A DNA stretch of 64,000 bases from Candidatus Anammoximicrobium sp. (GTDB lineage: Bacteria > Planctomycetota > Planctomycetia > Pirellulales > Pirellulaceae). The stretch lies in the NCBI GenBank assembly GCA_012515235.1, contig JAAYYU010000036.1:1-64000 (forward strand). Direction: 5' to 3'. The translations under genes were made by a program, and so were the position numbers. Every line of letters begins with the position of its first letter. The first letter of the stretch is position 1. The notes beneath the pieces were generated by a model. That model was not told the DNA's origin and did no database searches. It was given only the letters and a program-made list of their open reading frames with translations. Positions 55,365 to 63,916 of the stretch are shown here, piece by piece.

Positions 55365-55417
55365 TTGCCTTTTCGCCCGGCACCTTGCCTTTTCGCCCGG
55401 CACCTTGCCTTTTCGCC
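55365..55417. repeat. 20-bp tandem repeat, about 2.7 copies
   Basis: The unit TTGCCTTTTCGCCCGGCACC is present at 55365-55384 and 55385-55404, with a partial third to 55417. It lies about 90 bp upstream of the D-aminoacylase start codon and could vary in copy number. Confidence 0.85.
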
Positions 55418-55508
55418 GCTGTTGCCCGCGGACGGCGTTGGACATACGATACGGGCTCCGTCGATCGTTTGACAAGCCCGCGAAGAGACTATCACTGGGG
55501 GTCCACTC

Positions 55509-57059
55509 ATGCTGATGCAAACTCTATGGCTGCTGGCGGCGTTGCTGACGGCGCAGGACGCTGGAGTGCAGGCCGATTACGTGATCGAGCAGGTCGAGAT
55601 TCATGACGGCAGCGGCGGGGAAGCCCGCCAGGGCGATCTGGCCATTCGCGGCGACCGATTGGTGGCGATCGGCAAGTTCGCGGTTGCGGGCCAACCGCGG
55701 CGGATCGACGGAACGGGGCTGATCGCGGCCCCGGGCTTCATCGATGTGCACACGCACTGCGACAGCGGCATTACCAAAGAGAAGACTCGCATCAACAAGA
55801 ACTATCTCACCCAGGGCGTAACCACCGTGGTCACCGGCAACTGCGGCGGCGGGCCGCTGGACATCGCCAAGTTTCTGCGGGACGTGGACGACGGCGGCAC
55901 GGGAACGAACGTCGCGCATCTGATTCCGCACGGCGCGGTCCGCAGCAAGGCGATGGGATCGGCGAAACGCCCGCCCACGCCGGCCGAACTGGACGTGATG
56001 CGTCAACTGGTCGACCAAGGGATGCGCGACGGTGCTTGGGGCATGTCGACCGGCTTGATCTATCCTCCCAGCTCTTACGCGGAGACGGACGAGTTGGTCG
56101 ACTTGAGTCGCGTTATCGGCCGCCACGGCGGGCTGTACGTCTCGCACATCCGCAGCGAGGGCGTGGAACTGCTGAAAGCTGTCGGCGAGGCGATTGAGAT
56201 CGGCAAGCGGGCGGGCGTGCCCGCTCACATCTCGCATTTCAAGGCGTCGGGACCGGCGGCCTGGGGCCTGGCGACCAACGCCATCGGCTTGGTGCAAGCG
56301 GCGCGCGACGGGGGCCAGATCGTGACGGCGGACCAGTACCCCTACATCGCCAGCAGCACGTCCTTAAGCGCGATGGTCATGCCCGACGAATACCGCGGAA
56401 AGAAGGCGTTGACCGAAGCGCTGGCCGACCCTCAGCAGGCGGCAAGAGTTCGCGAGCGGCTTGCCAAGAACATCGAGACGCGTTCGTCGGCAGCTTCGCT
56501 GGTCATCGCCAGCTATGCTCCGGACAGGACGTTCCACGGCAAGAATCTGGCCGAGTTGGCTCAGCAGCGAAATTGCACGGTCGTCGATCTGGTACTGGAG
56601 ATCGAACAGAAGGGCGGCGCCCGGATGGTGAATTTCGGCATGCAGGAGGAAGAGGTGCGGCGGATTATGCAGCAGCCCTTCGTCTCGACGGCCAGCGACG
56701 GAGGAGCGTGCGTGCCGGACGTGACCGTCCCGCACCCGCGGAATTACGGCTGCTTCCCGCGCAAGATCGGCCGCTACGCCATCGAGCTGAACGTCGTGCC
56801 ACTGGCGGCGGCGATCCGCAGCGCCACCGGACTGCCCGCGGACACGTTCAAGTTCCCGCAACGCGGCTATCTGCGCGAAGGCTATTTTGCCGACGTTGTG
56901 GTCTTCGACCCCAAGATCTTCCGCGACACGGCCACGTTCGAGAAGCCGCACCAGTACGCTACCGGCGTGTGCTACCTGTTCGTCAACGGCCGCCTGGCCA
57001 TCGACGGCGGACAGGTCACCGGACAACTGGCTGGCCGAGCCCTGCGGCATCAACCGTGA
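55509..57059 (+). CDS. N-acyl-D-amino-acid deacylase family amidohydrolase, exported
   Basis: A 516-residue metal-dependent amidohydrolase related to D-aminoacylase, which removes the acyl group from N-acyl-D-amino acids. The N-terminal segment (LWLLAALLTAQDA) looks like a signal peptide. The metal motif GFIDVHTHCDSG is at 77-88, with HTH at 81-83. VTGNCGGG holds the cysteine ligand typical of this family (C113). Later motifs are GLIYPPSSYAETDEL, YVSHIRSEG, VPAHISHFKASG and VSTASDGG. All key residues seem present and the length is normal. A role in trimming peptidoglycan- or D-amino-acid-containing material is possible. ATG 55509 was used; 55515 is an alternative. Confidence 0.92.
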   Translation: MLMQTLWLLAALLTAQDAGVQADYVIEQVEIHDGSGGEARQGDLAIRGDRLVAIGKFAVAGQPRRIDGTGLIAAPGFIDVHTHCDSGITKEKTRINKNYLTQGVTTVVTGNCGGGPLDIAKFLRDVDDGGTGTNVAHLIPHGAVRSKAMGSAKRPPTPAELDVMRQLVDQGMRDGAWGMSTGLIYPPSSYAETDELVDLSRVIGRHGGLYVSHIRSEGVELLKAVGEAIEIGKRAGVPAHISHFKASGPAAWGLATNAIGLVQAARDGGQIVTADQYPYIASSTSLSAMVMPDEYRGKKALTEALADPQQAARVRERLAKNIETRSSAASLVIASYAPDRTFHGKNLAELAQQRNCTVVDLVLEIEQKGGARMVNFGMQEEEVRRIMQQPFVSTASDGGACVPDVTVPHPRNYGCFPRKIGRYAIELNVVPLAAAIRSATGLPADTFKFPQRGYLREGYFADVVVFDPKIFRDTATFEKPHQYATGVCYLFVNGRLAIDGGQVTGQLAGRALRHQP

Positions 57060-57132
57060 GCGGGATGGCATTGCCCTAAACGGGATTTCGGCAGTTCTGA
57101 CACGCCGTGGATGAAGTCACGGTTTGGGTGCC

Positions 57133-57229
57133 GGGGTCAGGCTTACAGAATTCAATTTTGGCCGATCGTGGCACCAGCCAAATGGTACGACCCTGCTCGG
57201 CCAGAATTGAATTCTGTAAGCCTGACCCC
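57133..57229. repeat. GGGGTCAGGCTTACAG palindrome, copy 4
   Basis: A 97-bp inverted repeat with 33-bp arms and one mismatch (T opposite G, which would still pair in RNA). The loop is related to copy 1 in the same orientation and to copy 3 in reverse. It lies between convergent genes, so in principle it could end transcription from both sides. Confidence 0.92.
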
Positions 57230-57358
57230 ATTCTGGACGGCGTCTCTCCGTGTCCGTTTCCCGTTGGACGCTCGCCACCGGTTGTGGGTCGCCCGCACTG
57301 CCGGCGGCGAGCGTCTTGCCGCTCACCGATCGCTTGACCGTTCTTGCCCGATGAACGC

Positions 57359-58060
57359 TTACCGCTTCTTCATCGTCACGCCGACGCCAGAACCTTCCAT
57401 CAGCAGGAACGAGGTTTCGAAGTCGGGGTTCTTGGTGATCGCTTCCAGGAAGCGCGGATCCGGGTTGGGGCGGACCATGTTGTGGGCGATGATCAGACCG
57501 CCGGGCCGGAGTATCGGAACCAGCTTTTCCAGGTAGTCCAGGTAGCCGCTCTTGTCGGCATCCAGGAACAGGATGTCGATCGGTCCCGCGACGTCTTTGA
57601 CCTTCTCATGCGCGTCGCCCTGAACGATCGTAATCAACCCCTCGACGCCGGCTTTCTTAAAGTTCTCCGTGGCGACGGCCGCGCGGCCCGGATCGATCTC
57701 GTGGGTGATCAGCTTTCCGCCCGTCTTGCGCAGGGCCAGGGCGAACCAGAGGCCCGACTCCCCGGTGGACGTGCCGATTTCGACGACCAGTTTCGCGCCG
57801 GTCGTTTCCGCCAGCAGGCGCAGCAGCCGTCCGTCGGCTTCGGAGACGTTGGCATATCGGGGTCCTTGCCGCGACTGCTGCAGGGCGTCCAGAATCTTCT
57901 TCTCTTCCTCGTCCTTCGGCAGCGGGACGTTTTCGATGGGCGTGCGAGCTTCGGGTCTGGGGCCAGATCGGCGGGGGCCGTCAGGGCGTTGAGCCCAAGC
58001 GGTCGTCGAGAACAAGGTCAAGGCGGTCAGGACACAAACGGCGAACGTCAGACGCGGCAT
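57359..58060 (-). CDS. Exported O-methyltransferase (family 3 / CCoAMT-like)
   Basis: A 233-residue class I SAM-dependent methyltransferase resembling caffeoyl-CoA or bacterial catechol O-methyltransferases. Motif I is VVEIGTSTGESGLWFA (about 92-107), followed by HEIDPGRAAVA, GDAHEKV and the post-I motif DILFLDADKSGY with the metal/SAM-contacting aspartates; AHNMV matches the later metal-site Asn. The unusual point is a clear signal peptide (LTFAVCVLTALTLFSTTAWA) in front of the enzyme, which predicts export although SAM is cytoplasmic. The linker (about 24-50) is Pro/Arg-rich. It is not in an obvious operon; the solo HicB lies 75 bp upstream on the same strand. Confidence 0.88.
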   Translation of the reverse strand: MPRLTFAVCVLTALTLFSTTAWAQRPDGPRRSGPRPEARTPIENVPLPKDEEEKKILDALQQSRQGPRYANVSEADGRLLRLLAETTGAKLVVEIGTSTGESGLWFALALRKTGGKLITHEIDPGRAAVATENFKKAGVEGLITIVQGDAHEKVKDVAGPIDILFLDADKSGYLDYLEKLVPILRPGGLIIAHNMVRPNPDPRFLEAITKNPDFETSFLLMEGSGVGVTMKKR

Positions 58061-58135
58061 GAACGGCTCCTCGAAAGTTCAGGAAACGAGAATCCTCTTG
58101 TCCGGATCACACACGGTAACTGGGATGCAGACGAT

Positions 58136-58327
58136 TCACTTCTGGCGAGATGCGCGCGACGCCTCGGCTGCGTCACGGGCGTTCTCAATCGCTTCCTTCA
58201 CCGTTTCGGCTTCGGTGATCCATTCGGGATCGAGCGGAGACGTTACGACATAGCCGCCCTCTTCGGCGGCTTCCAGGTTCAGCACCAGTTGTCCATCACG
58301 CACGATCCATGACTTGGCCAGGCCCAT
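58136..58327 (-). CDS. Solo HicB-like antitoxin
   Basis: A 63-residue protein. MGLAKSWIVRDGQLVLNLE and GGYVVTSPLDPEWITEAET followed by an AIENARDAAEASRAS helix match the short HicB-like antitoxin family. ATG 58327 is the natural start because the family sequence begins there. No HicA is recognised in the ~100 bp before the next upstream gene, nor in the 75 bp downstream. It is orphan, or the toxin has been lost. It is different in sequence from the HicB at 18.4 kb. Confidence 0.75.
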   Translation of the reverse strand: MGLAKSWIVRDGQLVLNLEAAEEGGYVVTSPLDPEWITEAETVKEAIENARDAAEASRASRQK

Positions 58328-58431
58328 TCCTTCTGGACCTCGGCCGCGAGTGTCACGTTGCTCCCGTGCTAAGAATAACGGCGACCAGGACCAGCCATCA
58401 AGTACCGAAAGCCGGTTTCCGCCGACGTGGT

Positions 58432-61137
58432 TCAATCCCTCACGGCGTTGCGGAACTTGTCGTCCGTCAGCCCGCTTGCGGTGACGTACACCGGCGTGCT
58501 GTCGGGCGTGAACCGCCGGCCGGCTAGCGGCTGGCCCATCAGATCGAGGATGCGGACCTTGTCGTTTCCCAGCGAGATTTCTTTGGCGGTCTTCGTGTTC
58601 TCCGCCCAAATCACGCAAACCAGGCGGTCGCCGTCGCGGAACAGGTAGGCGCGAGTGGGAGCGGCGAGCGTCAGCCGCGAAACGAACTTGGTCGTGGGCG
58701 TCAGGAAGTGCGCCATCGCGGCCTGGGCCGCGTAGATCTTGTGCGGTGTGCCGCCGTACTCGAAGAAGATCCCCTGCAGGCTGTCCTGGTTCAAGCCGTC
58801 GCACGTGCCGGCGTGGTAGAAGATTTTATCCACGCCGTTAGCGAAGTTCAGCACGGCCCAGCGAACCGCATAGGCGCTTTGCTGCACTTCGCTGGCCAGC
58901 GGCTGGTTGAAGCCGTGGTGCGTCAGGGGCACCGTCGCCGGGTCGTCGTCCGCGTAGTAGCCGTATTCGGTCAGCCAGACGGGCTTGCGGCCGCCGTGCT
59001 TGGCCATCAGGTCATTCAGCTTCTGCAGCGGACCCTCGATGAATTCCGGCGGCCGCAGACGCGGATAGTGATGGATGTCGATCGCATCGGCGGCGGCCAG
59101 TCCACCTGCGGCGAAGAACTTCTCGAAGTCCTCCAGGATTTGCCCGTCGCTCAAGTAGCCGATGCCCGCCAGCACGCGGGCCTGCGGGTCGGCTTGCCGC
59201 GCCGCGCGAGCAAACGCTTTGACGTGCGTGGCATAGGTCGTTCCGTCGTAGCCCAGCTTGCGCGGCAGCGAATAATCGGTAAACAGCGGTTCGTTGAACA
59301 CTTGCCACCAGTGCATGCGGCCTTGGTAGTGCATCACAGTCCGGGCCACGTAGTTCTCGAACTCGGCCAGATCGCGCGGCGCATAGGCCGCGCGCTGGCG
59401 GTTCTCCGGGTAGCGGTCGCCGGCCTGGACGCTCGCCGGAGCGGACGACGACCAGTTGCTGGAGGGAAACGGCAGCAGGCCCAAGACCTGCAGTCCGTGT
59501 TTCCGCGGCCGGTCGATCTGGTAATCCGGCTCGGTAAATGTGAACCGGCCCTTCTCCGGCTCGACATCCTGCCACTTCAACGACCAGTCGCGCATCCAGA
59601 CCAAACCGGCTTGGCGGCACAAGTCCAGCAGGTGCGGCCAAGGGTAGGCGTGGTTGACGCCGAACCGCGAGTTGTCTCCGCGGTGGATGGGAATCGCGGC
59701 GATCCGCATCGCGCGCTCACTCACGAGATCGCCCGCCGTCAAGCGGGCATGGACTCGCAGGAAGCCTCGCAGTGTTTCCGACGAAGGGATCTCGAGGACC
59801 GTCTCGCCCGAGGCCACGCGGTCGATAGCCTCAGCCCGAACCTGACGATCGAAGAAATCGGTCATTCGCCATTCGATCCGCGCGTCCCGGAGCCGGTCCG
59901 GCTCGCGACTGCGGACGGTCAAGCGGATCCGTAGCGGCTCGTCCCAGTCGAAGACGTTGCCGGTCTTGTCCGTGGACAGGCCGATTTCGACGGGCTGCGA
60001 AGTTTGGAATTCGCTCGGCGATTCCGCCCGCTCCAACTGGACCGCGTCCAGCCACACGGTCGCGCGAGCCGGCGGCGCGGGGCGATCGGGCGCTGGCCGC
60101 AGGTCCGGGCCAGCCAGGACGTAGCACCAGCGCGCCGTGGGCTTGAAGGTCAGGGCGAACCGCTGCCAATCGCGGCCGACGCGCACCGGTTTCTGCTGAC
60201 TGCCCCCGCCGAAGAGTCGCACCGCCAGCAGCGCGGGCGTGTCGTCCTTCGCCGCGCGCAGGCAGGCGGACAGCGTGTAGGCCTGTCCCGGCTCGACCTC
60301 CAGGAACCCCTGGTTCCCAGCCAGCGGAGCGCGGACGGGACTGCGGTGCAAATCGTAGTAGTCGAAGAAGGACACCGGCTGGTTATCCGGATTCAACTCG
60401 ATGCGCAGGCTGGTCCGGCCATCGGACGCCTGCTGCGAATCCAACTGGCCGAACAGCCGGTTCATGAGCCCGCCCCAGTGCGCCGTGCGGTCCCACTCGG
60501 CCGATCCCCAGCCGTCGCTGCCGCACTCGAAGCTGGCGTTGGGAACCAGGTTCCGCCGGCCCGCCGCCGCGACGATCTCGCCGGGGCGATACAACTGGTC
60601 GCCCGCTTCCTCAAACTCGACGTCATCCATCCACAGCGCGCCGGTCGACTGGAACCAGATTTGAAAGCGGCTGCCCTTCGCGCAATCGCGGGACGCGCGA
60701 AATACGAACTCGAACTGCGTCCACTGCGGCGTGGGCACGAACGAATCCTGCAGCCCGCAATTCGCCCAGACCGCCGTGTCGGACAGGGCCACGGAGACCA
60801 CCTGGTCCCCGATGCCGTCGCCTTTGGCCCAGAACGATACCCGGTAGCCGACGCCGCGCCGCACCGGGATGTCCAGTTGGCAGATCATCGCGTGCGCGGC
60901 CGGATTGCCCGCCTGGTAGCGAGTGCAGGCCAGCCGCGCGCACTGCGAGCCATCGCGCCCGGCGTCCAGCGTCAGCGACTGGTCCACCAGCCGCGCGTCG
61001 CCCGACGTCCGCCACTCGTCCGGCACGCCGTTGCCGTCCGAGTCGCTCTCGAAGCGGGGATTGCGAGCCAGGTTGTCGGCCTGCAAGCAGCCAACCAGGA
61101 CCAGCCAAGCGGCCAAGCTGAAGCAAATCCGGGACAT
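58432..61137 (-). CDS. Exported clan GH-A glycosidase with two N-terminal CBM-like domains
   Basis: A 901-residue protein. The signal peptide ends in VGCLQA (residues 15-20); the Cys at 17 could be a lipobox, weakly. Two jelly-roll CBM-like domains follow: about 21-180 (LARNPRFESDSDGNGVPDEW) and about 195-370 (LVPNASFECGSDG ... VWLDAVQLERA). A beta domain (385-480) links to a TIM barrel starting SRFGVNHAYPW (490-500). Clan GH-A catalytic residues are visible: acid/base E616 in VFNEPLF and nucleophile E724 in VWLTEYGYY. It is close to GH39/GH5-like enzymes; the family and substrate are uncertain. ATG 61137 is chosen for the signal; the longer frame to 61191 is not. Confidence 0.87.
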   Translation of the reverse strand: MSRICFSLAAWLVLVGCLQADNLARNPRFESDSDGNGVPDEWRTSGDARLVDQSLTLDAGRDGSQCARLACTRYQAGNPAAHAMICQLDIPVRRGVGYRVSFWAKGDGIGDQVVSVALSDTAVWANCGLQDSFVPTPQWTQFEFVFRASRDCAKGSRFQIWFQSTGALWMDDVEFEEAGDQLYRPGEIVAAAGRRNLVPNASFECGSDGWGSAEWDRTAHWGGLMNRLFGQLDSQQASDGRTSLRIELNPDNQPVSFFDYYDLHRSPVRAPLAGNQGFLEVEPGQAYTLSACLRAAKDDTPALLAVRLFGGGSQQKPVRVGRDWQRFALTFKPTARWCYVLAGPDLRPAPDRPAPPARATVWLDAVQLERAESPSEFQTSQPVEIGLSTDKTGNVFDWDEPLRIRLTVRSREPDRLRDARIEWRMTDFFDRQVRAEAIDRVASGETVLEIPSSETLRGFLRVHARLTAGDLVSERAMRIAAIPIHRGDNSRFGVNHAYPWPHLLDLCRQAGLVWMRDWSLKWQDVEPEKGRFTFTEPDYQIDRPRKHGLQVLGLLPFPSSNWSSSAPASVQAGDRYPENRQRAAYAPRDLAEFENYVARTVMHYQGRMHWWQVFNEPLFTDYSLPRKLGYDGTTYATHVKAFARAARQADPQARVLAGIGYLSDGQILEDFEKFFAAGGLAAADAIDIHHYPRLRPPEFIEGPLQKLNDLMAKHGGRKPVWLTEYGYYADDDPATVPLTHHGFNQPLASEVQQSAYAVRWAVLNFANGVDKIFYHAGTCDGLNQDSLQGIFFEYGGTPHKIYAAQAAMAHFLTPTTKFVSRLTLAAPTRAYLFRDGDRLVCVIWAENTKTAKEISLGNDKVRILDLMGQPLAGRRFTPDSTPVYVTASGLTDDKFRNAVRD

Positions 61138-61369
61138 GGGCGGGATTCTCCGGGCGTGGAAAGATGGGGCAGTTGATGTCCGGCCGAACACACAGGTCTG
61201 CCGATGTTAGAGCAAGCGGAGCGTCGAATCAATCCGCAGGAGCCCGTTTCGGAGCTGGGCGTAACTCGCAAATCTCGCTCGCACCCCTCGGTTTCCGCCG
61301 CGGACGTGTCACCGGGCGGGCTGTGTTCGAAAGTTTTTGCCGCGGTCCTGGAATCAACGCTACTGCCGA

Positions 61370-62095
61370 GAGGCGAAATGCCTTCGCGAGTTGCACGGCA
61401 TACCATGGGCCCGGCTGGGCCGTGAAAAAAACCGCCCCGTTCTCCAGCTGGAAGCGATTCGAGCTGAGTCGTTTGCCGTCGCTCGTCACCGCGGGCGCCG
61501 CTCCTGGCTTTCCGTCCGGAAAGATCACGTGGAATCGCCGCTGGAACGCCAAGCGAAGTTCGACCACGTCGTCCTCCGGATAGGCGACTTCCATCTTGCC
61601 CAAGTCAAGTGAAGTCGCCGGCCCTTCGCGCCGGGTGGCACGAAAATCGTGTGAAAGTCTTCATGCACGCCGTAGCAACGGTGGCTTCGGCGCCCGTTGC
61701 TATACGCTTTGGACCAGCAGGTGCCAGGCTGTACACGTCATGGCTACGCCCGGATCGCCGATCGCGCGCCCGGTCAGGGCCAGGGCATTACACCAGTTCG
61801 CTCGCTGCGTTCGCAGACAAACCGCGAACAGGCTCGACTGCTTTCCGCCGTGCCTGCCGGGCAGGGGCAAGGCCTCGCCGGAGACCTCGACCCCCTCGGT
61901 CGTCAGCGGCTCGATCTGCAAGACGGCCTGCTTGCCTTTGGCCAGAGAGACGTTTCCCTGGCGTTCTGCCTGTTGTTCCGGGTGGAACCGCGACTCCAGG
62001 GACGATTCCTTCTCCAACAGAGTTTCGTCGGCCACGATCAGCGCGTCGGGCTTCACGAAGCTGCGACGGCTCGAAGTGCGCGACCGACCGTAGAG
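61370..62095 (-). pseudogene. Decayed C-terminal part of a heparinase II/III-like gene
   Basis: Minus-strand protein-like segments in two frames. The first gives RRSFVKPDALIVADETLLE, SSLESRFHPEQQAERQGNVS, AVLQIEPLTTEGVEVSGEAL and KQSSLFAVCLRTQRANWCNA, which match in order the end of the beta-sheet domain of heparinase II/III proteins. The second gives KMEVAYPEDDVVELRLAF and NRFQLENGAVFFTAQPGPWY in another frame. There is no start, no signal peptide and no toroid domain. It is read as a truncated, frameshifted remnant related to the intact protein at 51797-53638. Assignment of the second segment to the same gene is uncertain. Confidence 0.55.
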
Positions 62096-62144
62096 TTGTG
62101 CCTGCGGCGATGAAGTCAACGATTTCTTCGTAGGCTCGAATCAT
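62090..62144 (-). pseudogene. Possible fragment of a small antitoxin-like protein
   Basis: MIRAYEEIVDFIAAGTT followed by SVAHFEPS resembles, from memory, the N-terminus of a small planctomycete protein (YExIxDFIAAGTTPxSV) often found beside toxin genes. After about 25 residues the frame runs into the heparinase-like remnant. It is too short for a firm call. Confidence 0.3.
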
Positions 62145-62247
62145 GCCGTCATTACTTGCTCGTATCAGCCGAATCAGCAGCTCGCGAACCGCCCAGACTG
62201 CTCAAAGGGATCGGACTCTGGCCCGGCTCAACCGGGGCGACAAGAAC

Positions 62248-63639
62248 TCAGTGTTTCTTGAGCACGAGCCGGTACGTGGCCGAGGCACCTTTGGCGACGT
62301 GGACCTCAAAATCCTGGACCCTGTTTCTTAATGTGACCTGGGCCTTGTAACCGCCGTAGAAGCCGCGGAATTGGGCTCTCCCTTGGGCGTCGGTCTTGAC
62401 CGTAAGGTTTGTCTTCCACTGGTGGTTGATGAGTTGGTCCAGGGCCTGGTAGGCGGGCTTGGGGTTCATGTCTTTGTCGAGCAGGCCGCCGAGCGCCGCG
62501 TTTTCGTTCCGGTAGGCCGTGCCGTCGGCCAGGTTCCACCACGTGACGCCGGCCATCGCCGGGGTGCTGAACCACAAGCGGTACAAGTTGGCTACGATCG
62601 TCGCCTGCTCGGCTGGTCCGTTCTCGCCGACGCCGGGGACGGTGATCTCGGTGATGTACAAGGGGAGCCCCAATCGCCCCAGTTGCTCGTACACGGCGAG
62701 CATGTGGCTGGGCGCATAGACCTTGCCGCTGAGCATGGCCCCGCGGCTGGTGTGGAACTGGATGCCGATCCCTTCGACTCGAACCTGGCGTTGCAGCAAC
62801 CCCCGCACCAGTTTCTCGTACTGGTCTGTCGTGACGTGCGACTGGTTGATGCCGTCGTTGATCATCAGCGTGGCGTTTTTGGGGAACAGTCGGCCCGCCT
62901 CCTGAAAACACCACGCCAGGTAATCGTCCGGCACGGCGTGCCACTGCTGGGGATGCGCCAGCCGAGGCAGTTCTTCGTTGACGACGTCCCACACGGCGAT
63001 GTCGCGGCCGTAGCGTTCCGCAATCTGGGACATGTGACGCTGGGCGAGCGTTTTCAGCCGTTGCGGGTCGTCGGGCTTGATCCAGTCGGGCATGAACATG
63101 GTCTTGGCGTACATCAGCGCGTGGCCCTTGGCCGTGATCCCGCGAGCCCGGCACCACTTGACCAACTGGTCCGGCGGCGGGCGGCGCCAGATGGGCGGCG
63201 ATCCTTCGGCGAAACGCGGCCGGCCGTCCTCGGGCTCCAATTCCCGCCAGTAGAACGGCAGGGTGGCGAAATTGTTGATTCGGGCGAATGCCTCTTCGTA
63301 CTTGCGGTTCAACTCGGGCGATTCGAGTTGGCCGAGCGCGAACAGGTTGCAGCCGAACAGGAAGTCATGGGTCTTCTGCCGGATTTCCAGTGCAGCCCCC
63401 GCGACGGGCTGCCCGTCCGCGTCGACGACTTCGATCACCGCGTCGCCCTTGCGGTGACGCTCGATGCCCTCGTCGATTTGCCCCGCGACGCCGTCCCACA
63501 TCTGTTGGTATGCGTCCGGAACGGCGGCCCCGGCGGACGACGCCAGAGCGGAAACGAGCAACCCCGCCAACAGCGTCCAGCCCGCGCAGCCCGCCAAACG
63601 GGTCAGGCCGGCACCATCTTGCGAATGTGGTGTTCTCAT
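62248..63639 (-). CDS. GH10 endo-1,4-beta-xylanase, exported
   Basis: A 463-residue endo-xylanase. The signal peptide ends near SSAGA (about residue 38). Before the barrel there is a small beta region (VIEVVDADGQPVAGAALEI) and then KTHDFLFGCNLFA, as in GH10 enzymes with an N-terminal CBM22-like or carboxypeptidase-like strand set. Catalytic residues: acid/base E222 in WDVVNEE (217-223) and nucleophile E331 in YITEITVP. GHALMYA and the barrel closure AGVTWWNLADG are also typical. A short beta tail (about 410-463, VTLRNRVQDFEVHVAKG) follows. It would cleave xylan outside the cell. It stands alone on the minus strand, divergent from the gene starting at 63917. Confidence 0.94.
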   Translation of the reverse strand: MRTPHSQDGAGLTRLAGCAGWTLLAGLLVSALASSAGAAVPDAYQQMWDGVAGQIDEGIERHRKGDAVIEVVDADGQPVAGAALEIRQKTHDFLFGCNLFALGQLESPELNRKYEEAFARINNFATLPFYWRELEPEDGRPRFAEGSPPIWRRPPPDQLVKWCRARGITAKGHALMYAKTMFMPDWIKPDDPQRLKTLAQRHMSQIAERYGRDIAVWDVVNEELPRLAHPQQWHAVPDDYLAWCFQEAGRLFPKNATLMINDGINQSHVTTDQYEKLVRGLLQRQVRVEGIGIQFHTSRGAMLSGKVYAPSHMLAVYEQLGRLGLPLYITEITVPGVGENGPAEQATIVANLYRLWFSTPAMAGVTWWNLADGTAYRNENAALGGLLDKDMNPKPAYQALDQLINHQWKTNLTVKTDAQGRAQFRGFYGGYKAQVTLRNRVQDFEVHVAKGASATYRLVLKKH

Positions 63640-63916
63640 GGAATCGTTGACCTCCTGTTTTTCTTGTCTCAGGATCGTGTTGGAAAGCCGATCCGACCGC
63701 TGTTGTACGACGGCCCTTCGAGACCGTCCAGGCGGCAGACTCGAAGGCGACGGATGGCGTCAGAGGGCCGCCGTCCAGCCGGCAGGCCCGCAGGCACGAC
63801 GGCGTTCGCGCTGGCCGGGCGAGTCGCTGTTGCGGCCTGCCGCCTCGGTTGACGCGATCCGTCGAGCGCCGTTATCTTACCGCTATTCGCAGCTTTCGCC
63901 CAGGAGCTTGTAACTC

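Larger units (their letters stand above)
54858..55508. other. Gene-free stretch with two repeat types
   Basis: About 650 bp between divergent genes. It contains the hairpin-unit array (54929-55325) and a 20-bp tandem repeat (55365-55417). The promoter of the D-aminoacylase gene must lie within or after the tandem repeat. Frames that cross the array are translations of the repeat, not genes. Confidence 0.7.
61138..62247. other. Gene-free stretch with pseudogene debris
   Basis: About 1.1 kb between two minus-strand glycosidase genes. It contains the heparinase-like remnant (61370-62095) and a short antitoxin-like remnant (62090-62144). The rest, 61138-61370 and 62145-62247, shows nothing recognised. 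Confidence 0.6.

Noticed and set aside
54941-55520. Several small frames that read ATTLLASVEPCSGPAFAP and similar
   Set aside because: They are translations of the tandem hairpin repeat, present on both strands, with no ribosome sites.
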